Notes: a model not told the origin generated them from the letters alone. Numbered from the stretch's first letter, positions 17,940 to 27,329 are shown. The stretch is DNA of 64,000 bases from an uncultured Clostridia bacterium (GCA_930990965.1 CAKNRQ010000001.1:1-64000); one strand, 5' to 3'. Numbers and translations are program-made.

Positions 17940-19691
17940 GTGAAACGAGCAATTCCAATCGCGCTGGCGCTCGCGCTTATACTGGCCGCCTGTGGTTCTC
18001 CTGCACCGGAGGCCACGCCTTCAGCGACGCTTTACCCTGCGTCACCGCAGGACCTGGTAGAGCGCACACCGGAGCCGACTGAGGACCCTCGCATTCCGCA
18101 GGAACCCGCCGTATTGGCTGGTCCGGCAGATGAGGGTTACACCTTTACAAGTGACACACAGCACTTTTCGATTGAAATCCCGGACGAGGCCGCGCCGTAT
18201 GTTCTAATAAGCGACGGCAGGCCATGGTATATACCGGTTGGGGAGGCTGTGAGCTTCCTCTACTACTCGCATGAGTACGAGAGTGACCTGGGCACATTCG
18301 GCTCTATCATGGCTGTGCCCAGGGAGGACTATTTCAATCCGGCCCGTTACTATAACGAGGACTACCACGGAGTGCACGGTGTTGTAAAGGCCAGCCGTGA
18401 ATATATCTATGTCGATATCACTGGCACCGGTGGGTATGATTTGCCTATAGAGCCCCTGGAAGGACAGAGTACAGCAGGAAGAGCTGTTGGTTTCAACGCT
18501 CTGAAAGAGAACCTGATTGTTCCAAACCCGGATGGCCTGCCCGTGCTCGAACGCGAATCTCTCCCGGAGGCTGCGGCGAAGCTGGACGGCCTGGGTAATG
18601 CGACCATGACGCGCGGCGAGGCTGCGGTGTTCGTAGTGGACATGCTCACGGCAGACAACAAGGACACGGAGTATCCGCTGCGTTTCACCGACGTGACGCC
18701 AGGCACGGATGAGGCGAGAGCCATCGCCTATCTAGACAGCTACGGCATTTTTGCGCAGTACACTGACAGCGGCGAGCGCGTAAGCGACGGCGACGTGTTC
18801 CGTCCGGATGAGCCTATAACGCGCGCGGAATTTGCCCAGCTTCTGCAGCGCGTGCAGTTCGTAAACTCACCGCGGACATACATCTACCCGTACTGGTTCT
18901 ATCTGAGCGGAAACGAGCCTCTGCCCGCGAGCGATATAGATGATACACACTGGGCCTACGATGAGATCAACTGCGCTTACTACGACGGCTGGTATGAGGT
19001 GAACGACGGGAAAATACGCCCCGATGAGCCGGTGACCGCCAAAGAAATGGCCGGCGCCATGACAGCTCTCTACCGAGAGCTGGTGCGTTATGACCGCGAA
19101 CTGCCCACGGTTTATTATGAGGATGAACGTACATATCTCTGCGGCAGCTCTGACAGCAGTGAAAATGGCTGGCTGAAGACGGATGGCTATATGGACATAG
19201 AGCGCTTTACGTGCTGGTACAGCTATGTCGAGAGCGGCAGGCTTATCTGCGGAAAAGTGGACGAGACACAGGCAACGCTCACTGAGGAGAATTACAGTAT
19301 CCAGTTTGAGGACGGCAGTTATGCAGACTATTCCGTGACCTTGCCTGACGGCCACAAGCTATACTTTAGATCCTGGGATAACGTATCCGACATCGCACTC
19401 TGGCAGAGTATGCCATATAACCACGAGAACGCCGCCAATTACGCATCGGGAGCCCTGCGCGGGATAACACCCGGTACGAGCGCCAATGAGGTCGTTGCGC
19501 GCTTCCCGTCGGAGAGGCTCTACTCCTGCATGGATGACGGTTACATCTACGGCAGCGCGGAAGGCGCTTACGGACTTATCAGAACGGACGCATACGGCAG
19601 GTATATCCAGTACAGCGACGGCGAGAGCAGCGTCCGGTTTGACATAGACGAAAACGGATGCGTTGAGAGCATTGAGTATTTGACGGAGTGA
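17940..19691 (+). CDS. Lipoprotein with two SLH-type repeats, function unknown
   Basis: A 583-aa predicted lipoprotein: signal peptide from GTG 17940 (MKRAIPIALALALIL) with lipobox LAAC and Cys at residue 19. After a Pro/Thr-rich spacer there is a ~120-aa beta-type domain. Two SLH-like repeats follow (roughly 220-315 and 340-395), with FTDV...A..Y...GI and FRPDEPITRAEFA features. A C-terminal domain (about 510-583) resembles that of the next gene. GGGGGA precedes the start. SLH repeats in a lipid-anchored protein suggest it bridges membrane and wall polymer, but this is inference. I do not recognise an enzyme. It lies between carD and ispD. Confidence 0.8.
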   Translation: MKRAIPIALALALILAACGSPAPEATPSATLYPASPQDLVERTPEPTEDPRIPQEPAVLAGPADEGYTFTSDTQHFSIEIPDEAAPYVLISDGRPWYIPVGEAVSFLYYSHEYESDLGTFGSIMAVPREDYFNPARYYNEDYHGVHGVVKASREYIYVDITGTGGYDLPIEPLEGQSTAGRAVGFNALKENLIVPNPDGLPVLERESLPEAAAKLDGLGNATMTRGEAAVFVVDMLTADNKDTEYPLRFTDVTPGTDEARAIAYLDSYGIFAQYTDSGERVSDGDVFRPDEPITRAEFAQLLQRVQFVNSPRTYIYPYWFYLSGNEPLPASDIDDTHWAYDEINCAYYDGWYEVNDGKIRPDEPVTAKEMAGAMTALYRELVRYDRELPTVYYEDERTYLCGSSDSSENGWLKTDGYMDIERFTCWYSYVESGRLICGKVDETQATLTEENYSIQFEDGSYADYSVTLPDGHKLYFRSWDNVSDIALWQSMPYNHENAANYASGALRGITPGTSANEVVARFPSERLYSCMDDGYIYGSAEGAYGLIRTDAYGRYIQYSDGESSVRFDIDENGCVESIEYLTE

Positions 19692-19695
19692 GACC

Positions 19696-20721
19696 ATGAA
19701 GCGCGCTGCTTTAACACTATTGGCACTGGCAATTGTTCTCACCGCCTGCGGCGCTCCTGCGTCTGAATCTTCAGCAGAGGCGACACCTGCACCGACGGTG
19801 TATCCGGCTTCTGGGCGTGATTTACTTGTGCAGCCGACGGAGTATACGCTGCCGCCCGACGGTACGCCTCAGCCTGTGCGGCCGCAGGATGATCCGCTTC
19901 TGGATGGGTTTGAGCTGCCCGACCCTGGGTTTGAGCCGGAGTCCTACTGGGTGAGCGAGCCGTATGGAGAACAGGGTCAGGCGCTGCTGCTCATGCGCAG
20001 CCTGGACGGCGGCGCGCAGTTCCGCTGTTGGCATAGCTGCTATACGCTGCATGGCAATGGAATCGTAGAGCGGGACCTCAGCACGCAGACCTTCGCAGCT
20101 AAAGCCGGAGGGGATGGCGTTTTCGATATATTCATTGACAGGGACGACAACTTGTGCCTGAGCGTGAACGGCGATAAACTGACAATAACATACCCGGAAG
20201 AGGAAATATACGCCGATTATCCCGAGAACTTTTACCGCTGCGGTTACGAGGATGCGCGCGCCGCCTGGCGCAATATGCCGTATAACAGTGAAGCGCGCAT
20301 CCCGCTTCCCGCGACGTCGTCGCAGGAGGAGATACTGTCCATGCCCGGAGTGGTTCAGACTGGAGAGGACAGCTACAGGCTCGGGGATCTGTCCTTCGTT
20401 TATCGGGAAAACCACGCTCTGGAGTACGTCTCCGTGACCGGTCCGGGGACGGGCTTTTCCGTGCGCGGCCTGGACGTGGGCTCTTCTGCCGCGGACCTGC
20501 TGGCAAGCTTTCCCTCCGGCATAGCGGACTTCGACCCCGCGACGGACGGGTGGACCGTCCTGTACGGCACGGATGGTTTCAACAGCAGTCGTGCGGAGTT
20601 CATCCCGGGCTACGAGGGACAGCGGTGCTTTTACCTGCTCGACAACGCCTATAGCCATGTGTTCTTCTACGTAAATGAGGAAGGAACGATAGAGCGCATA
20701 GTGTATTCCAGATTCCTCTGA
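19696..20721 (+). CDS. Lipoprotein, paralogue of the preceding gene without SLH repeats
   Basis: A 341-aa predicted lipoprotein: MKRAALTLLALAIVL then lipobox LTAC, Cys18. It starts 4 nt after the preceding stop, with GGAGTGAG as ribosome-binding site, so the two are co-translated. Both proteins share the spacer pattern (TPxxTxYPASxxDL), a mid-protein MPYN segment and a C-terminal domain of about 85 aa ending in IERIVYS / VESIEYL. This indicates tandem duplication with gain or loss of the SLH module. The function is unknown. Confidence 0.8.
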   Translation: MKRAALTLLALAIVLTACGAPASESSAEATPAPTVYPASGRDLLVQPTEYTLPPDGTPQPVRPQDDPLLDGFELPDPGFEPESYWVSEPYGEQGQALLLMRSLDGGAQFRCWHSCYTLHGNGIVERDLSTQTFAAKAGGDGVFDIFIDRDDNLCLSVNGDKLTITYPEEEIYADYPENFYRCGYEDARAAWRNMPYNSEARIPLPATSSQEEILSMPGVVQTGEDSYRLGDLSFVYRENHALEYVSVTGPGTGFSVRGLDVGSSAADLLASFPSGIADFDPATDGWTVLYGTDGFNSSRAEFIPGYEGQRCFYLLDNAYSHVFFYVNEEGTIERIVYSRFL

Positions 20722-20726
20722 AACGC

Positions 20727-20752
20727 GAAAGCGCGCAGTATTGCGCGCTTTC
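20727..20752 (+). terminator. Hairpin after the lipoprotein pair (weak terminator)
   Basis: An 11-bp perfect stem (20727-20737 with 20742-20752) with a 4-nt loop lies 5 bp after the stop codon. Only three Ts occur, inside the stem, so termination strength is uncertain. Confidence 0.55.
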
Positions 20753-20762
20753 TGCCGCTCGC

Positions 20763-20792
20763 TTTACAAACCTCTGCGCGGCGCGTTATAAT
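20763..20792 (+). promoter_or_regulatory. Promoter for ispD-ispF
   Basis: TTTACA (20763-20768) and TATAAT (20787-20792) are 18 bp apart, 31 bp before the ispD start. GAGAGG lies between them and the ATG. Confidence 0.7.
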
Positions 20793-20823
20793 GGCCGCAT
20801 CAGCAGTTTGAGAGGTACAAATT

Positions 20824-21540
20824 ATGCGAAATAAATCGAAAAGACCTGACGGTGTTCCGTTTTGCAGCGCCGTCATAGTCGCGGGCGGTTCTTCGACACG
20901 AATGGGCGAAGACAAACTGCTCATGGAACTGCATGGCCGTGCGGTCGTGGAGCGCAGTATGCTGGCCTTCGAGCGCAGCGCTTACATAGACGAGATAGTC
21001 GTTGTGACGCAGGCAGATAAGATCCCGCTTGTGGCCAACATGGCCCGCGACGCGGGTATAAAGAAGCTCAAGAGCATAGTTACGGGCGGCGCCGAGCGCA
21101 CGGACTCCTCCTGGGCAGGGGTCTGCGAGTGCTCACCACACGCGGGGCTTATCGCAATACACGACGCCGCGCGCCCGCTGGTGACGGAGGCCATTATTGA
21201 GCGTGCTGTGCGCGCAGCGCAGCAGAGGGGCGCCGCAGCCCCGGCCATACACGTGAAGGACACCGTGCGCCAGGCCAGAGGCGGCCGCGTTATGCGCACG
21301 CTAGAGCGTGACGAGCTGTATTTAATGCAGACGCCTCAGGTGTTCCGCGCAGGGCTCATACGCGCCGCCCTGGACGACGCTCACCGGCTCGGCCTTTCAC
21401 TCACGGACGACTGCGCGGCGGTCATGCTCATGGACGCCGACGTGTTTTTGGTGGAGGGCTCGGAGGAAAATTTGAAGCTCACGACCCCGGCAGATGTTTA
21501 CGCCGCCGAGGCCATATTGGACAGGAGAGGTGAGGACTGA
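20824..21540 (+). CDS. ispD: 2-C-methyl-D-erythritol 4-phosphate cytidylyltransferase
   Basis: Third enzyme of the MEP isoprenoid pathway; couples MEP with CTP. It is 238 aa. The nucleotide-binding N-terminus reads [13 protein letters not shown] with the catalytic Arg and a nearby Lys, and the family motif HDAARPLV is present near residue 115. ispF follows with a 1-nt overlap. IspH, the last enzyme, is fused to S1 elsewhere in this window. Confidence 0.95.
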   Translation: MRNKSKRPDGVPFCSAVIVAGGSSTRMGEDKLLMELHGRAVVERSMLAFERSAYIDEIVVVTQADKIPLVANMARDAGIKKLKSIVTGGAERTDSSWAGVCECSPHAGLIAIHDAARPLVTEAIIERAVRAAQQRGAAAPAIHVKDTVRQARGGRVMRTLERDELYLMQTPQVFRAGLIRAALDDAHRLGLSLTDDCAAVMLMDADVFLVEGSEENLKLTTPADVYAAEAILDRRGED

Positions 21541-22010
21541 TGTTCAGAATAGGCCACGGTTATGACGTACACCGTCTGACGGAGAAAAGACGGCTGATAT
21601 TGGGCGGCGTAGAAGTGCCTTATGAGCGCGGCCTGCTGGGCCACTCCGACGCCGACGTGCTGGTCCACGCCATCATGGACGCCCTGCTCGGCGCGGCGGC
21701 GCTGGGCGATATAGGCAAACTTTTTCCGGATACAGATGAGCGCTACGCCGGGGCTGACAGCCTGGAACTGCTGCACACCGTGGCAAGCCTGTTGCGCGAG
21801 AAGGGATATACGATAGGTAACGTCGATGCAACAGTTGTGGCTCAGAGGCCCAAGTTGTTGCCATACATAGAAAAAATGCGCGAAAACATTGCCGCAGCCG
21901 CCGGAGTGGACTCCGGGGCCATAAGTGTAAAGGCCACGACGGAGGAGAAACTGGGCTTTACCGGTGAAGGACTTGGCATAGCCGCGCACGCAGTCGCGCT
22001 TATATACTAA
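21540..22010 (+). CDS. ispF: 2-C-methyl-D-erythritol 2,4-cyclodiphosphate synthase
   Basis: Trimeric Zn-dependent cyclase of the MEP pathway. It is 156 aa. The zinc ligands Asp8 and His10 (GHGYDVH) and a further His in LGHSDADVL (about residue 42) are visible. The late motif [22 protein letters not shown] is intact. It shares one base with the ispD stop, so the two are translationally coupled but not fused. Confidence 0.96.
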   Translation: MFRIGHGYDVHRLTEKRRLILGGVEVPYERGLLGHSDADVLVHAIMDALLGAAALGDIGKLFPDTDERYAGADSLELLHTVASLLREKGYTIGNVDATVVAQRPKLLPYIEKMRENIAAAAGVDSGAISVKATTEEKLGFTGEGLGIAAHAVALIY

Positions 22011-22079
22011 ACAATACGCCCTGCGCTGCATAGAATGGCTCAAGGGCCTTGCCCTGCACTGATGTGGAGGTTTGTATAT

Positions 22080-22334
22080 ATGCAGCGCTATTTGATAATG
22101 TGCCGTTCGCTCACATATGCCCAGCGTGCGAGCCAGGCTCTGGAGCGTGCGGGCATAACCGCGAGCATTTCTCGCGCACCCCAGCAGCTTACGGGTAACG
22201 GCTGCGGCTACTGCGTGAGCGTGGCAGAGCGGCATATGCGCGACGCGCTCAATGCGCTTTCGCGCTCCGGTACTCCGTATGGAAAGCTCTATAAGATCGA
22301 GCCCGACGGCCGGTATGTGGAGGTGGCGCGATGA
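22080..22334 (+). CDS. DUF3343 small protein (putative sulfur/selenium carrier-like)
   Basis: An 84-aa protein matching the DUF3343 family, with a Cys near the N-terminus (IMCRS), the alternation of small residues typical of the family, and GCGYCVSV in the middle. The ATG at 22080 follows GGAGG by 9 nt. It overlaps the cysteine desulfurase-like gene by 4 nt. DUF3343 proteins are often found beside this desulfurase type and, in some genomes, beside selenium-utilisation genes. A persulfide or selenide carrier role is only an inference. Confidence 0.8.
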   Translation: MQRYLIMCRSLTYAQRASQALERAGITASISRAPQQLTGNGCGYCVSVAERHMRDALNALSRSGTPYGKLYKIEPDGRYVEVAR

Positions 22335-23458
22335 TCTATCTCGACAGCGCGGCCACATCCATGCAAAAGCCGCGGGCCGTCTCGGAGGAGATGCTGACAG
22401 CCATGCGCACCATGGCAAGCCCCGGGCGCGGCGGCCACCGTCCTGCGCAGTTGGCTGAGGAAAAGGTGTTTGAATGCCGCGTCGAGCTTGCCAGCATGTT
22501 CAACGTTCCGGAGCCGGAGAACGTGGTCTTTACCATGAACGCGACGCACGGTCTCAACATAGCCCTGTCCTCGCTGGTATCGCCGGGTGACAGGGTTGTA
22601 GTTTCCGGCTGGGAGCACAACGCCGTCACGAGGCCGCTCGTTATGCTGGGAGCACAGATTGACGCAGTTCGTACGCCGCTCTTTGACACGGCGGCGGCTT
22701 TAGAGGGGTTCAGGCAGCGCATCCCGGGCGCGCAATGCGTAGTGTGTACTCATGTGTCAAATGTCTTTGGGTTTGTACTGCCTGTCTATGGCATCGCAAA
22801 GATCTGCCAGGAGTACTCCGTGCCATTCGTGCTGGACGCCTCACAGAGCGCCGGAGCGCTCGATGTCGATATGCAGAAGCTTGGTGCGGCCTTCGTGGCC
22901 ATGCCGGGACACAAGGGACTGCTGGGCCCGCAGGGCACCGGAGTACTGCTGTGCAATTCCACTACGACGCCCATTATTGCCGGAGGTACCGGCTCTGCCA
23001 GCCGCAGCCAGAGTATGCCGCACTTCCTGCCAGACAGGCTGGAGGCCGGCACTCACAACGTACCGGGTATAGCCGGGCTGCTTGCTGGAGTGAGGTATTT
23101 GCGTCAGCGCGGCATTGCGGGTATAGAGGCCCGCGAGCGCGGCCTAATAAGGGCTCTGGCGCAAAGCCTGCGCGCAATGCCCGGACTAGAAGTGTATCTG
23201 GCCCAAGATGAGAGCGCCCAGGCGGGAGTGCTGTCCATAAGGCACGAGCGCATCGGCAGTGAGGAGCTGGGCGCCGCACTTGGCGCTGTTGGCGTTTGCG
23301 TGAGGGCCGGGCTGCACTGCGCGCCTTATGCGCATGAGAGTGCAGGCACGATAGATACTGGCACGGTGCGGCTGAGCGTTTCGCCGTTTAACACTCCGCG
23401 CGAGATGTCACGGATACCGGAGCTGATGTCAAGGGCTCTGGCGCTGGCTTCGGCCTGA
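22331..23458 (+). CDS. Cysteine desulfurase-like aminotransferase class V (EF2568 type)
   Basis: A 375-aa PLP enzyme of fold type I. The PLP-binding Lys lies in MPGHKGLLGPQGTG, and the histidine in THVSNVFG and Asp in VLDASQSAG are at expected places. A reactive Cys is present in RAGLHCAPYAHE, the site used by cysteine desulfurases/selenocysteine lyases to carry persulfide. The sequence resembles the EF2568/TIGR01977 subgroup, which neighbours selenium-dependent molybdenum hydroxylase genes in Enterococcus faecalis. No selD or hydroxylase is seen here. The substrate is therefore open (Cys or Sec). Confidence 0.85.
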   Translation: MIYLDSAATSMQKPRAVSEEMLTAMRTMASPGRGGHRPAQLAEEKVFECRVELASMFNVPEPENVVFTMNATHGLNIALSSLVSPGDRVVVSGWEHNAVTRPLVMLGAQIDAVRTPLFDTAAALEGFRQRIPGAQCVVCTHVSNVFGFVLPVYGIAKICQEYSVPFVLDASQSAGALDVDMQKLGAAFVAMPGHKGLLGPQGTGVLLCNSTTTPIIAGGTGSASRSQSMPHFLPDRLEAGTHNVPGIAGLLAGVRYLRQRGIAGIEARERGLIRALAQSLRAMPGLEVYLAQDESAQAGVLSIRHERIGSEELGAALGAVGVCVRAGLHCAPYAHESAGTIDTGTVRLSVSPFNTPREMSRIPELMSRALALASA

Positions 23459-23463
23459 TTTAT

Positions 23464-23487
23464 GGGGGCGGGTGCGAACCCGTCCCC
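23464..23487 (+). other. GC-rich hairpin with GNRA-like loop after the desulfurase gene
   Basis: A 10-bp stem (23464-23473 with 23478-23487, one G-U pair) closed by the tetraloop GCGA lies 5 bp after the stop. No T-run follows. It resembles the hairpins at 2666-2688 and 56774-56797. Confidence 0.5.
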
Positions 23488-23512
23488 GTGACTCTGAGTT
23501 CACAATTTCGCC

Positions 23513-23541
23513 TTGATATTTTGAAATAGATATTATATAAT
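23513..23541 (+). promoter_or_regulatory. Promoter for cdaA operon
   Basis: TTGATA (23513-23518) and TATAAT (23536-23541) are separated by 17 bp. The leader before the cdaA ATG is about 65 nt. Confidence 0.8.
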
Positions 23542-23610
23542 ATCATGAATTGACATGCTCCCTCGCAATTATGCGGGGCGATGCGCTGTAGAGATATAGG
23601 GGACAGGCCC

Positions 23611-24498
23611 ATGCGTATTTCAGAATTTATTTCAAACGCAATAAACTACATGATGACTATGAATGTGTCCGACATAGTGGACATACTCCTGGTTGCCGGG
23701 CTCATATATCTGGGCATCGGACTGATCAGACGCACGAATGCAATAAGACTGGCGCGAGGCATAGTTTTCGTGCTGCTCGCACTTGTTGCCTCCGATTTGC
23801 TGAACCTGCGCATGATAAGCTCTTTGTTCCAGCGTATAGTGGAGCTTGGACTCATAGCTATCTTTATCATCTTCCAGCCGGAGATAAGGCGGCTGCTCGA
23901 GCGTATGGGCAGCGGTAAGTTTGCCTATTTCTTCGGCGGCGTAAGCGCACCCGCCACTATGGAAGCTGTCATAAACCAGACTGTGCTCGCCTGCACGAGC
24001 ATGTCAGAATCCAAGACAGGCGCTCTTATAGTCTTTGAACGCACAAGCAGCCTTAACGATGCCATGATAACAGGTACCATTGTCAACGCCGACGTGTCCA
24101 GCGAGCTCCTGCGCAATATCTTTTTCGTCAACTCGCCGCTGCATGATGGCGCGGTCATCATACGTGATGGACGGCTCGCAGCCGCGGGATGTATGCTGCC
24201 CCTATCAAAGAACGCAAGCCTCAGTTCGGACCTGGGCATGCGTCACCGTGCGGGTATTGGTGTGAGCGAAAGCTCTGATGCTGTGGTTGCTATAGTCAGC
24301 GAGGAGACCGGCTCCATATCCATCGCAATGGACGGTATGCTTAAGCGGCATCTTACTCCGGATACCTTTGGCAAAATACTCCGCAGTGAGCTCATGCCGG
24401 ATGACGAGAATAAGCCAAAGCGGCGCGGTATAGCAGGACTTATCGACTCTGCCAAGAGCCTCAAGGTGAAGAAAAATGACAAAGAAGAGAGCAAGTAA
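23611..24498 (+). CDS. cdaA: Diadenylate cyclase CdaA (DisA_N domain)
   Basis: Membrane c-di-AMP synthase. ATG 23611 gives 295 aa with three N-terminal membrane helices (about 25-95) and a DAC domain. The catalytic DGA motif is at Asp179 (LHDGAV) and the RHR motif is at residues 211-213 (MRHRAG). c-di-AMP controls potassium and osmolyte transport and wall homeostasis. The partner cdaR overlaps by 23 nt, the standard cdaA-cdaR pair. glmM, which often follows in Firmicutes, is absent here. An upstream in-frame ATG at 23581 is less likely. Confidence 0.96.
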   Translation: MRISEFISNAINYMMTMNVSDIVDILLVAGLIYLGIGLIRRTNAIRLARGIVFVLLALVASDLLNLRMISSLFQRIVELGLIAIFIIFQPEIRRLLERMGSGKFAYFFGGVSAPATMEAVINQTVLACTSMSESKTGALIVFERTSSLNDAMITGTIVNADVSSELLRNIFFVNSPLHDGAVIIRDGRLAAAGCMLPLSKNASLSSDLGMRHRAGIGVSESSDAVVAIVSEETGSISIAMDGMLKRHLTPDTFGKILRSELMPDDENKPKRRGIAGLIDSAKSLKVKKNDKEESK

Positions 24499-25741
24499 GC
24501 TGTTCAACAACAACATATTCTGGGCTATAATCTCTCTGTTGGCGGCTCTGTGCATCTGGGTTTACACCACCGGAACCCAGCAGGAGGAGATAAGAGTCGA
24601 ACTCAACGGCGTCGAGGTCGTTTTCACTGGTGAGGAAGCATTGCAGTCACAGCGCGGCCTCGTTGTGACCGACGCCAGCACACAGACAGTTGACGTTACG
24701 ATTTCCGGTACGAGGCTCAACATAGGGCGACTCGATGTCAGCGACGTGCAGGCTGTAGTAGACGTTTCCCGCTATACCAGCGCAGGGTCATACAACGTCA
24801 CCTACACGCTCACTTATCCGAGCAACGTGGATGCCAATGCCGTGAGCATAGTGCAAAGCTCCGTGAGCACTATAAGCTTCCAGGTGACCCGCGTTGATAC
24901 GGTAACAGTGCCTGTTGAGGCCGCGTTCACTGGCAGCGTCGCCGAAGGATATCTGCTTGGCGACCTGGAATACGAGCCCACGAGCATACAGGTAAGCGGT
25001 CCGCAGAATGTGATTGAAAATATAGACCACGTATATGCCGAGGTCTCAATAGACGAGCTCAACGAGACCCGTACTGTTGACGCCACCAACTTTGTTCTGC
25101 TCGATGCGGAAGGTAACGAGATAGACAAGACCGGACTTGAGTTCAATGTAGAAGCTATCTCAATAACCATTCCGGTCAGCGTAATCAAGACTGTGCCCAT
25201 CTACTTCACACTCAATGAGGGCGCAGGGGCAACACGAGCCAATACCATAATAACCTCCGACGTAACCGAGATAACCATTGCAGGCGACGCTGAGATAATT
25301 GATGGTATTAACACAATCGAGGTCGGGCCTATAGACCTCACGAGCTTTGAGCTTACGACTGAGCTCACGCTGCCCATCTTGTTGACCAACGGCGTGGAGA
25401 ACGTATCCGGCATTGAGGAGGTCAACGTGACGGTTGAAGTTTCGGGGCTGGAGGTTCGTGACTTCACCATAACCAACATAAGCTACACAGGCTTGCCAGA
25501 GGAGTACACAGCCGAGTTGGTGACCCATTCGCTGACAGTAACCCTGCGCGGCACACCGGAGGCGCTCGACAGTATAAGCAGCAACACAAGCAGCGTTAAC
25601 CTCAGGGCTGTGGCCAACCTGTCTAATACAACAGCGACAGGCACAATGGACACATCCAGCGTCCAGATTTACGTGGATGGTGTGACCGATGTGGGCGCTG
25701 TAGGTACGTACAGACTTACGTTCAACATAGCCAGAGCATAG
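24476..25741 (+). CDS. cdaR: CdaR/YbbR-domain regulator of CdaA
   Basis: A 421-aa protein with one N-terminal membrane helix (about 17-33) and an extracellular chain of YbbR repeats, probably four, rich in beta-strand and Thr/Val. YbbR proteins bind and modulate CdaA on the outer face of the membrane. The ATG lies inside the cdaA 3' end. No catalytic motif is present or expected. Confidence 0.9.
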   Translation: MTKKRASKLFNNNIFWAIISLLAALCIWVYTTGTQQEEIRVELNGVEVVFTGEEALQSQRGLVVTDASTQTVDVTISGTRLNIGRLDVSDVQAVVDVSRYTSAGSYNVTYTLTYPSNVDANAVSIVQSSVSTISFQVTRVDTVTVPVEAAFTGSVAEGYLLGDLEYEPTSIQVSGPQNVIENIDHVYAEVSIDELNETRTVDATNFVLLDAEGNEIDKTGLEFNVEAISITIPVSVIKTVPIYFTLNEGAGATRANTIITSDVTEITIAGDAEIIDGINTIEVGPIDLTSFELTTELTLPILLTNGVENVSGIEEVNVTVEVSGLEVRDFTITNISYTGLPEEYTAELVTHSLTVTLRGTPEALDSISSNTSSVNLRAVANLSNTTATGTMDTSSVQIYVDGVTDVGAVGTYRLTFNIARA

Positions 25742-25756
25742 AAACAGGAGGATATC

Positions 25757-26176
25757 ATGACTCAGTTTGCCATTATAAAAAAGCTCAAAGGTCCTGATAA
25801 GGCAGAAGTGGAAGTTCTGCGCGGTACAGCCTGCGGCGACGACTGCGAGAGTTGTGGTGTTTGCCATTACGCCAGCAAGATTCGTGTCGAGGCTCAGAAC
25901 GATATAGGCGCCCAGGTCGGTGACCGGGTGGAAATAGAGGCCCGCACATCCAGAGTACTCGGGGCTGCCGTGCTTGTATATGTTGTGCCCTTTGTTCTCT
26001 TCTTTATCGGATACGCGATATCGGCGGCCATGAATATGACTGAAGCAATGAGCGTGCTGTTCAGCTTTGTAGCTTTTGCCATAGGGCTGGGTGTCGTCGT
26101 GCTGGTAGGGCGCAGCCACAAGAAAAACCCTATTACGTATAATATAATCAGTATTATTGGACACGAGGCGGCGTGA
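25757..26176 (+). CDS. RseC/MucC-like SoxR-reducing system protein
   Basis: A 139-aa protein with an N-terminal cytosolic domain carrying a cysteine cluster (CGDDCESCGVC, about residues 26-36) and two membrane helices (about 72-92 and 98-120), matching the RseC/MucC domain. In clostridia such genes occur with Rnf-type electron-transfer systems. None is visible in this window, so its redox partner is unknown. AGGAGGATATC precedes the ATG. The downstream yicC starts 1 nt after its stop. Confidence 0.87.
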   Translation: MTQFAIIKKLKGPDKAEVEVLRGTACGDDCESCGVCHYASKIRVEAQNDIGAQVGDRVEIEARTSRVLGAAVLVYVVPFVLFFIGYAISAAMNMTEAMSVLFSFVAFAIGLGVVVLVGRSHKKNPITYNIISIIGHEAA

Positions 26177-26177
26177 A

Positions 26178-27056
26178 ATGATTAAAAGCATGACAGGCTA
26201 CGGCTCTGCCAAAGGGACCGCAGCGGGGCTTCAGCTTAGTGTGGAGCTTAAGAGTGTTAATAATCGTTACTTGGACGTTTCTGTGAAGCTGCCGCGCAGC
26301 TTGATGTTTGCCGAAGAGCCGATACGCAAGGCTGTTGCCGGACACATTACTCGCGGTAAGGTGGACGTATATGTCTCTGCGGACGCTACGGAAGCTGACG
26401 TGACGGAAGTGCGCGTAAACGAGCCGCTTCTGCGCGGCTATATTGCCGCGCTGACACAGATTCACAACAAGTACTATCTGACAGACGACATGAGCCTGAT
26501 GAACCTGTGTCGCCTTCCGGATGTGCTAAGTACGGAAAGGCGTGAGCTGGATTCGGACGAGCTCACCCGTGGACTGCTGGAAATACTGGAACAGGCTCTC
26601 TCAGGCTATGATGCCATGCGCGAACGCGAGGGTGAAAAGCTTAGGGCCGACGTACTGGGCCGCCTGACAGAAATAGAGCGCCTGACTGGCATAGTTGAAG
26701 AGCGCGCACCGCTCACTGTGGCAGAATACCGCTCGCGTCTGGAGCAGAAGCTGCGTGAGACGCTGGAGGGCATGGCTGTGGACGATTCGCGCATCCTGAC
26801 CGAGTGCGCTATCTTTGCCGACCGCATCGCTGTGGATGAGGAGACTGTTCGCCTGCGCAGCCACATAGCGCAGCTCAGGGCCATGGCCGAAGGAGAGTCG
26901 CCCATTGGCCGCAAGATGGATTTCCTGATACAGGAGCTCAACCGTGAATCCAACACCATAGGTTCAAAGTGCCAGAACGCAGAAATTGCCCGCGTAGTTG
27001 TAGACCTCAAGGCCGAGATAGAGAAAATACGCGAGCAGATACAGAACGTGGAGTGA
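26178..27056 (+). CDS. yicC: YicC family endoribonuclease-like protein
   Basis: A 292-aa protein starting MIKSMTGYGSA, the near-invariant YicC N-terminus, with a C-terminal DUF1732 region (KMDFLIQELNRESNTIGSK). E. coli YicC is an endoribonuclease that promotes RyhB decay; the role in Firmicutes (YloC) is less defined. yicC-remA-gmk-rpoZ-priA follows the B. subtilis ylo order. The ATG at 26178 is fixed by the conserved N-terminus. Confidence 0.95.
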   Translation: MIKSMTGYGSAKGTAAGLQLSVELKSVNNRYLDVSVKLPRSLMFAEEPIRKAVAGHITRGKVDVYVSADATEADVTEVRVNEPLLRGYIAALTQIHNKYYLTDDMSLMNLCRLPDVLSTERRELDSDELTRGLLEILEQALSGYDAMREREGEKLRADVLGRLTEIERLTGIVEERAPLTVAEYRSRLEQKLRETLEGMAVDDSRILTECAIFADRIAVDEETVRLRSHIAQLRAMAEGESPIGRKMDFLIQELNRESNTIGSKCQNAEIARVVVDLKAEIEKIREQIQNVE

Positions 27057-27059
27057 ACT

Positions 27060-27329
27060 ATGGCGCTGGTGAGCATAGGTTTTGGAAGCTTTGTTTCGGC
27101 CGAGCGGCTTGTGGGGGTCCTGAGTCCGGAGTCAGCGCCGATAAAGCGCATGATACAGGACGCAAGGGAACGCGGCAGCCTGATTGACGCAAGTTACGGC
27201 CGTAAAACCAAAAGCGTCTTGGTAACGGACGGTGGATACCTGATACTCTCGGCGCTCACTGCCGAGACCGTTGCCGAGCGCCTGGGATATAAAATATCGC
27301 AGGGGGATTTTGTGGATGAGCTCTCTTGA
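27060..27329 (+). CDS. remA: Extracellular matrix regulator RemA (DUF370)
   Basis: An 89-aa DUF370 protein. In B. subtilis RemA is a DNA-binding activator of matrix and osmoprotection genes. The N-terminus [16 protein letters not shown] and the [19 protein letters not shown] segment match the family. It is placed 3 nt after yicC with GGAGTGA as ribosome-binding site, and overlaps gmk by 14 nt. Confidence 0.92.
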   Translation: MALVSIGFGSFVSAERLVGVLSPESAPIKRMIQDARERGSLIDASYGRKTKSVLVTDGGYLILSALTAETVAERLGYKISQGDFVDELS

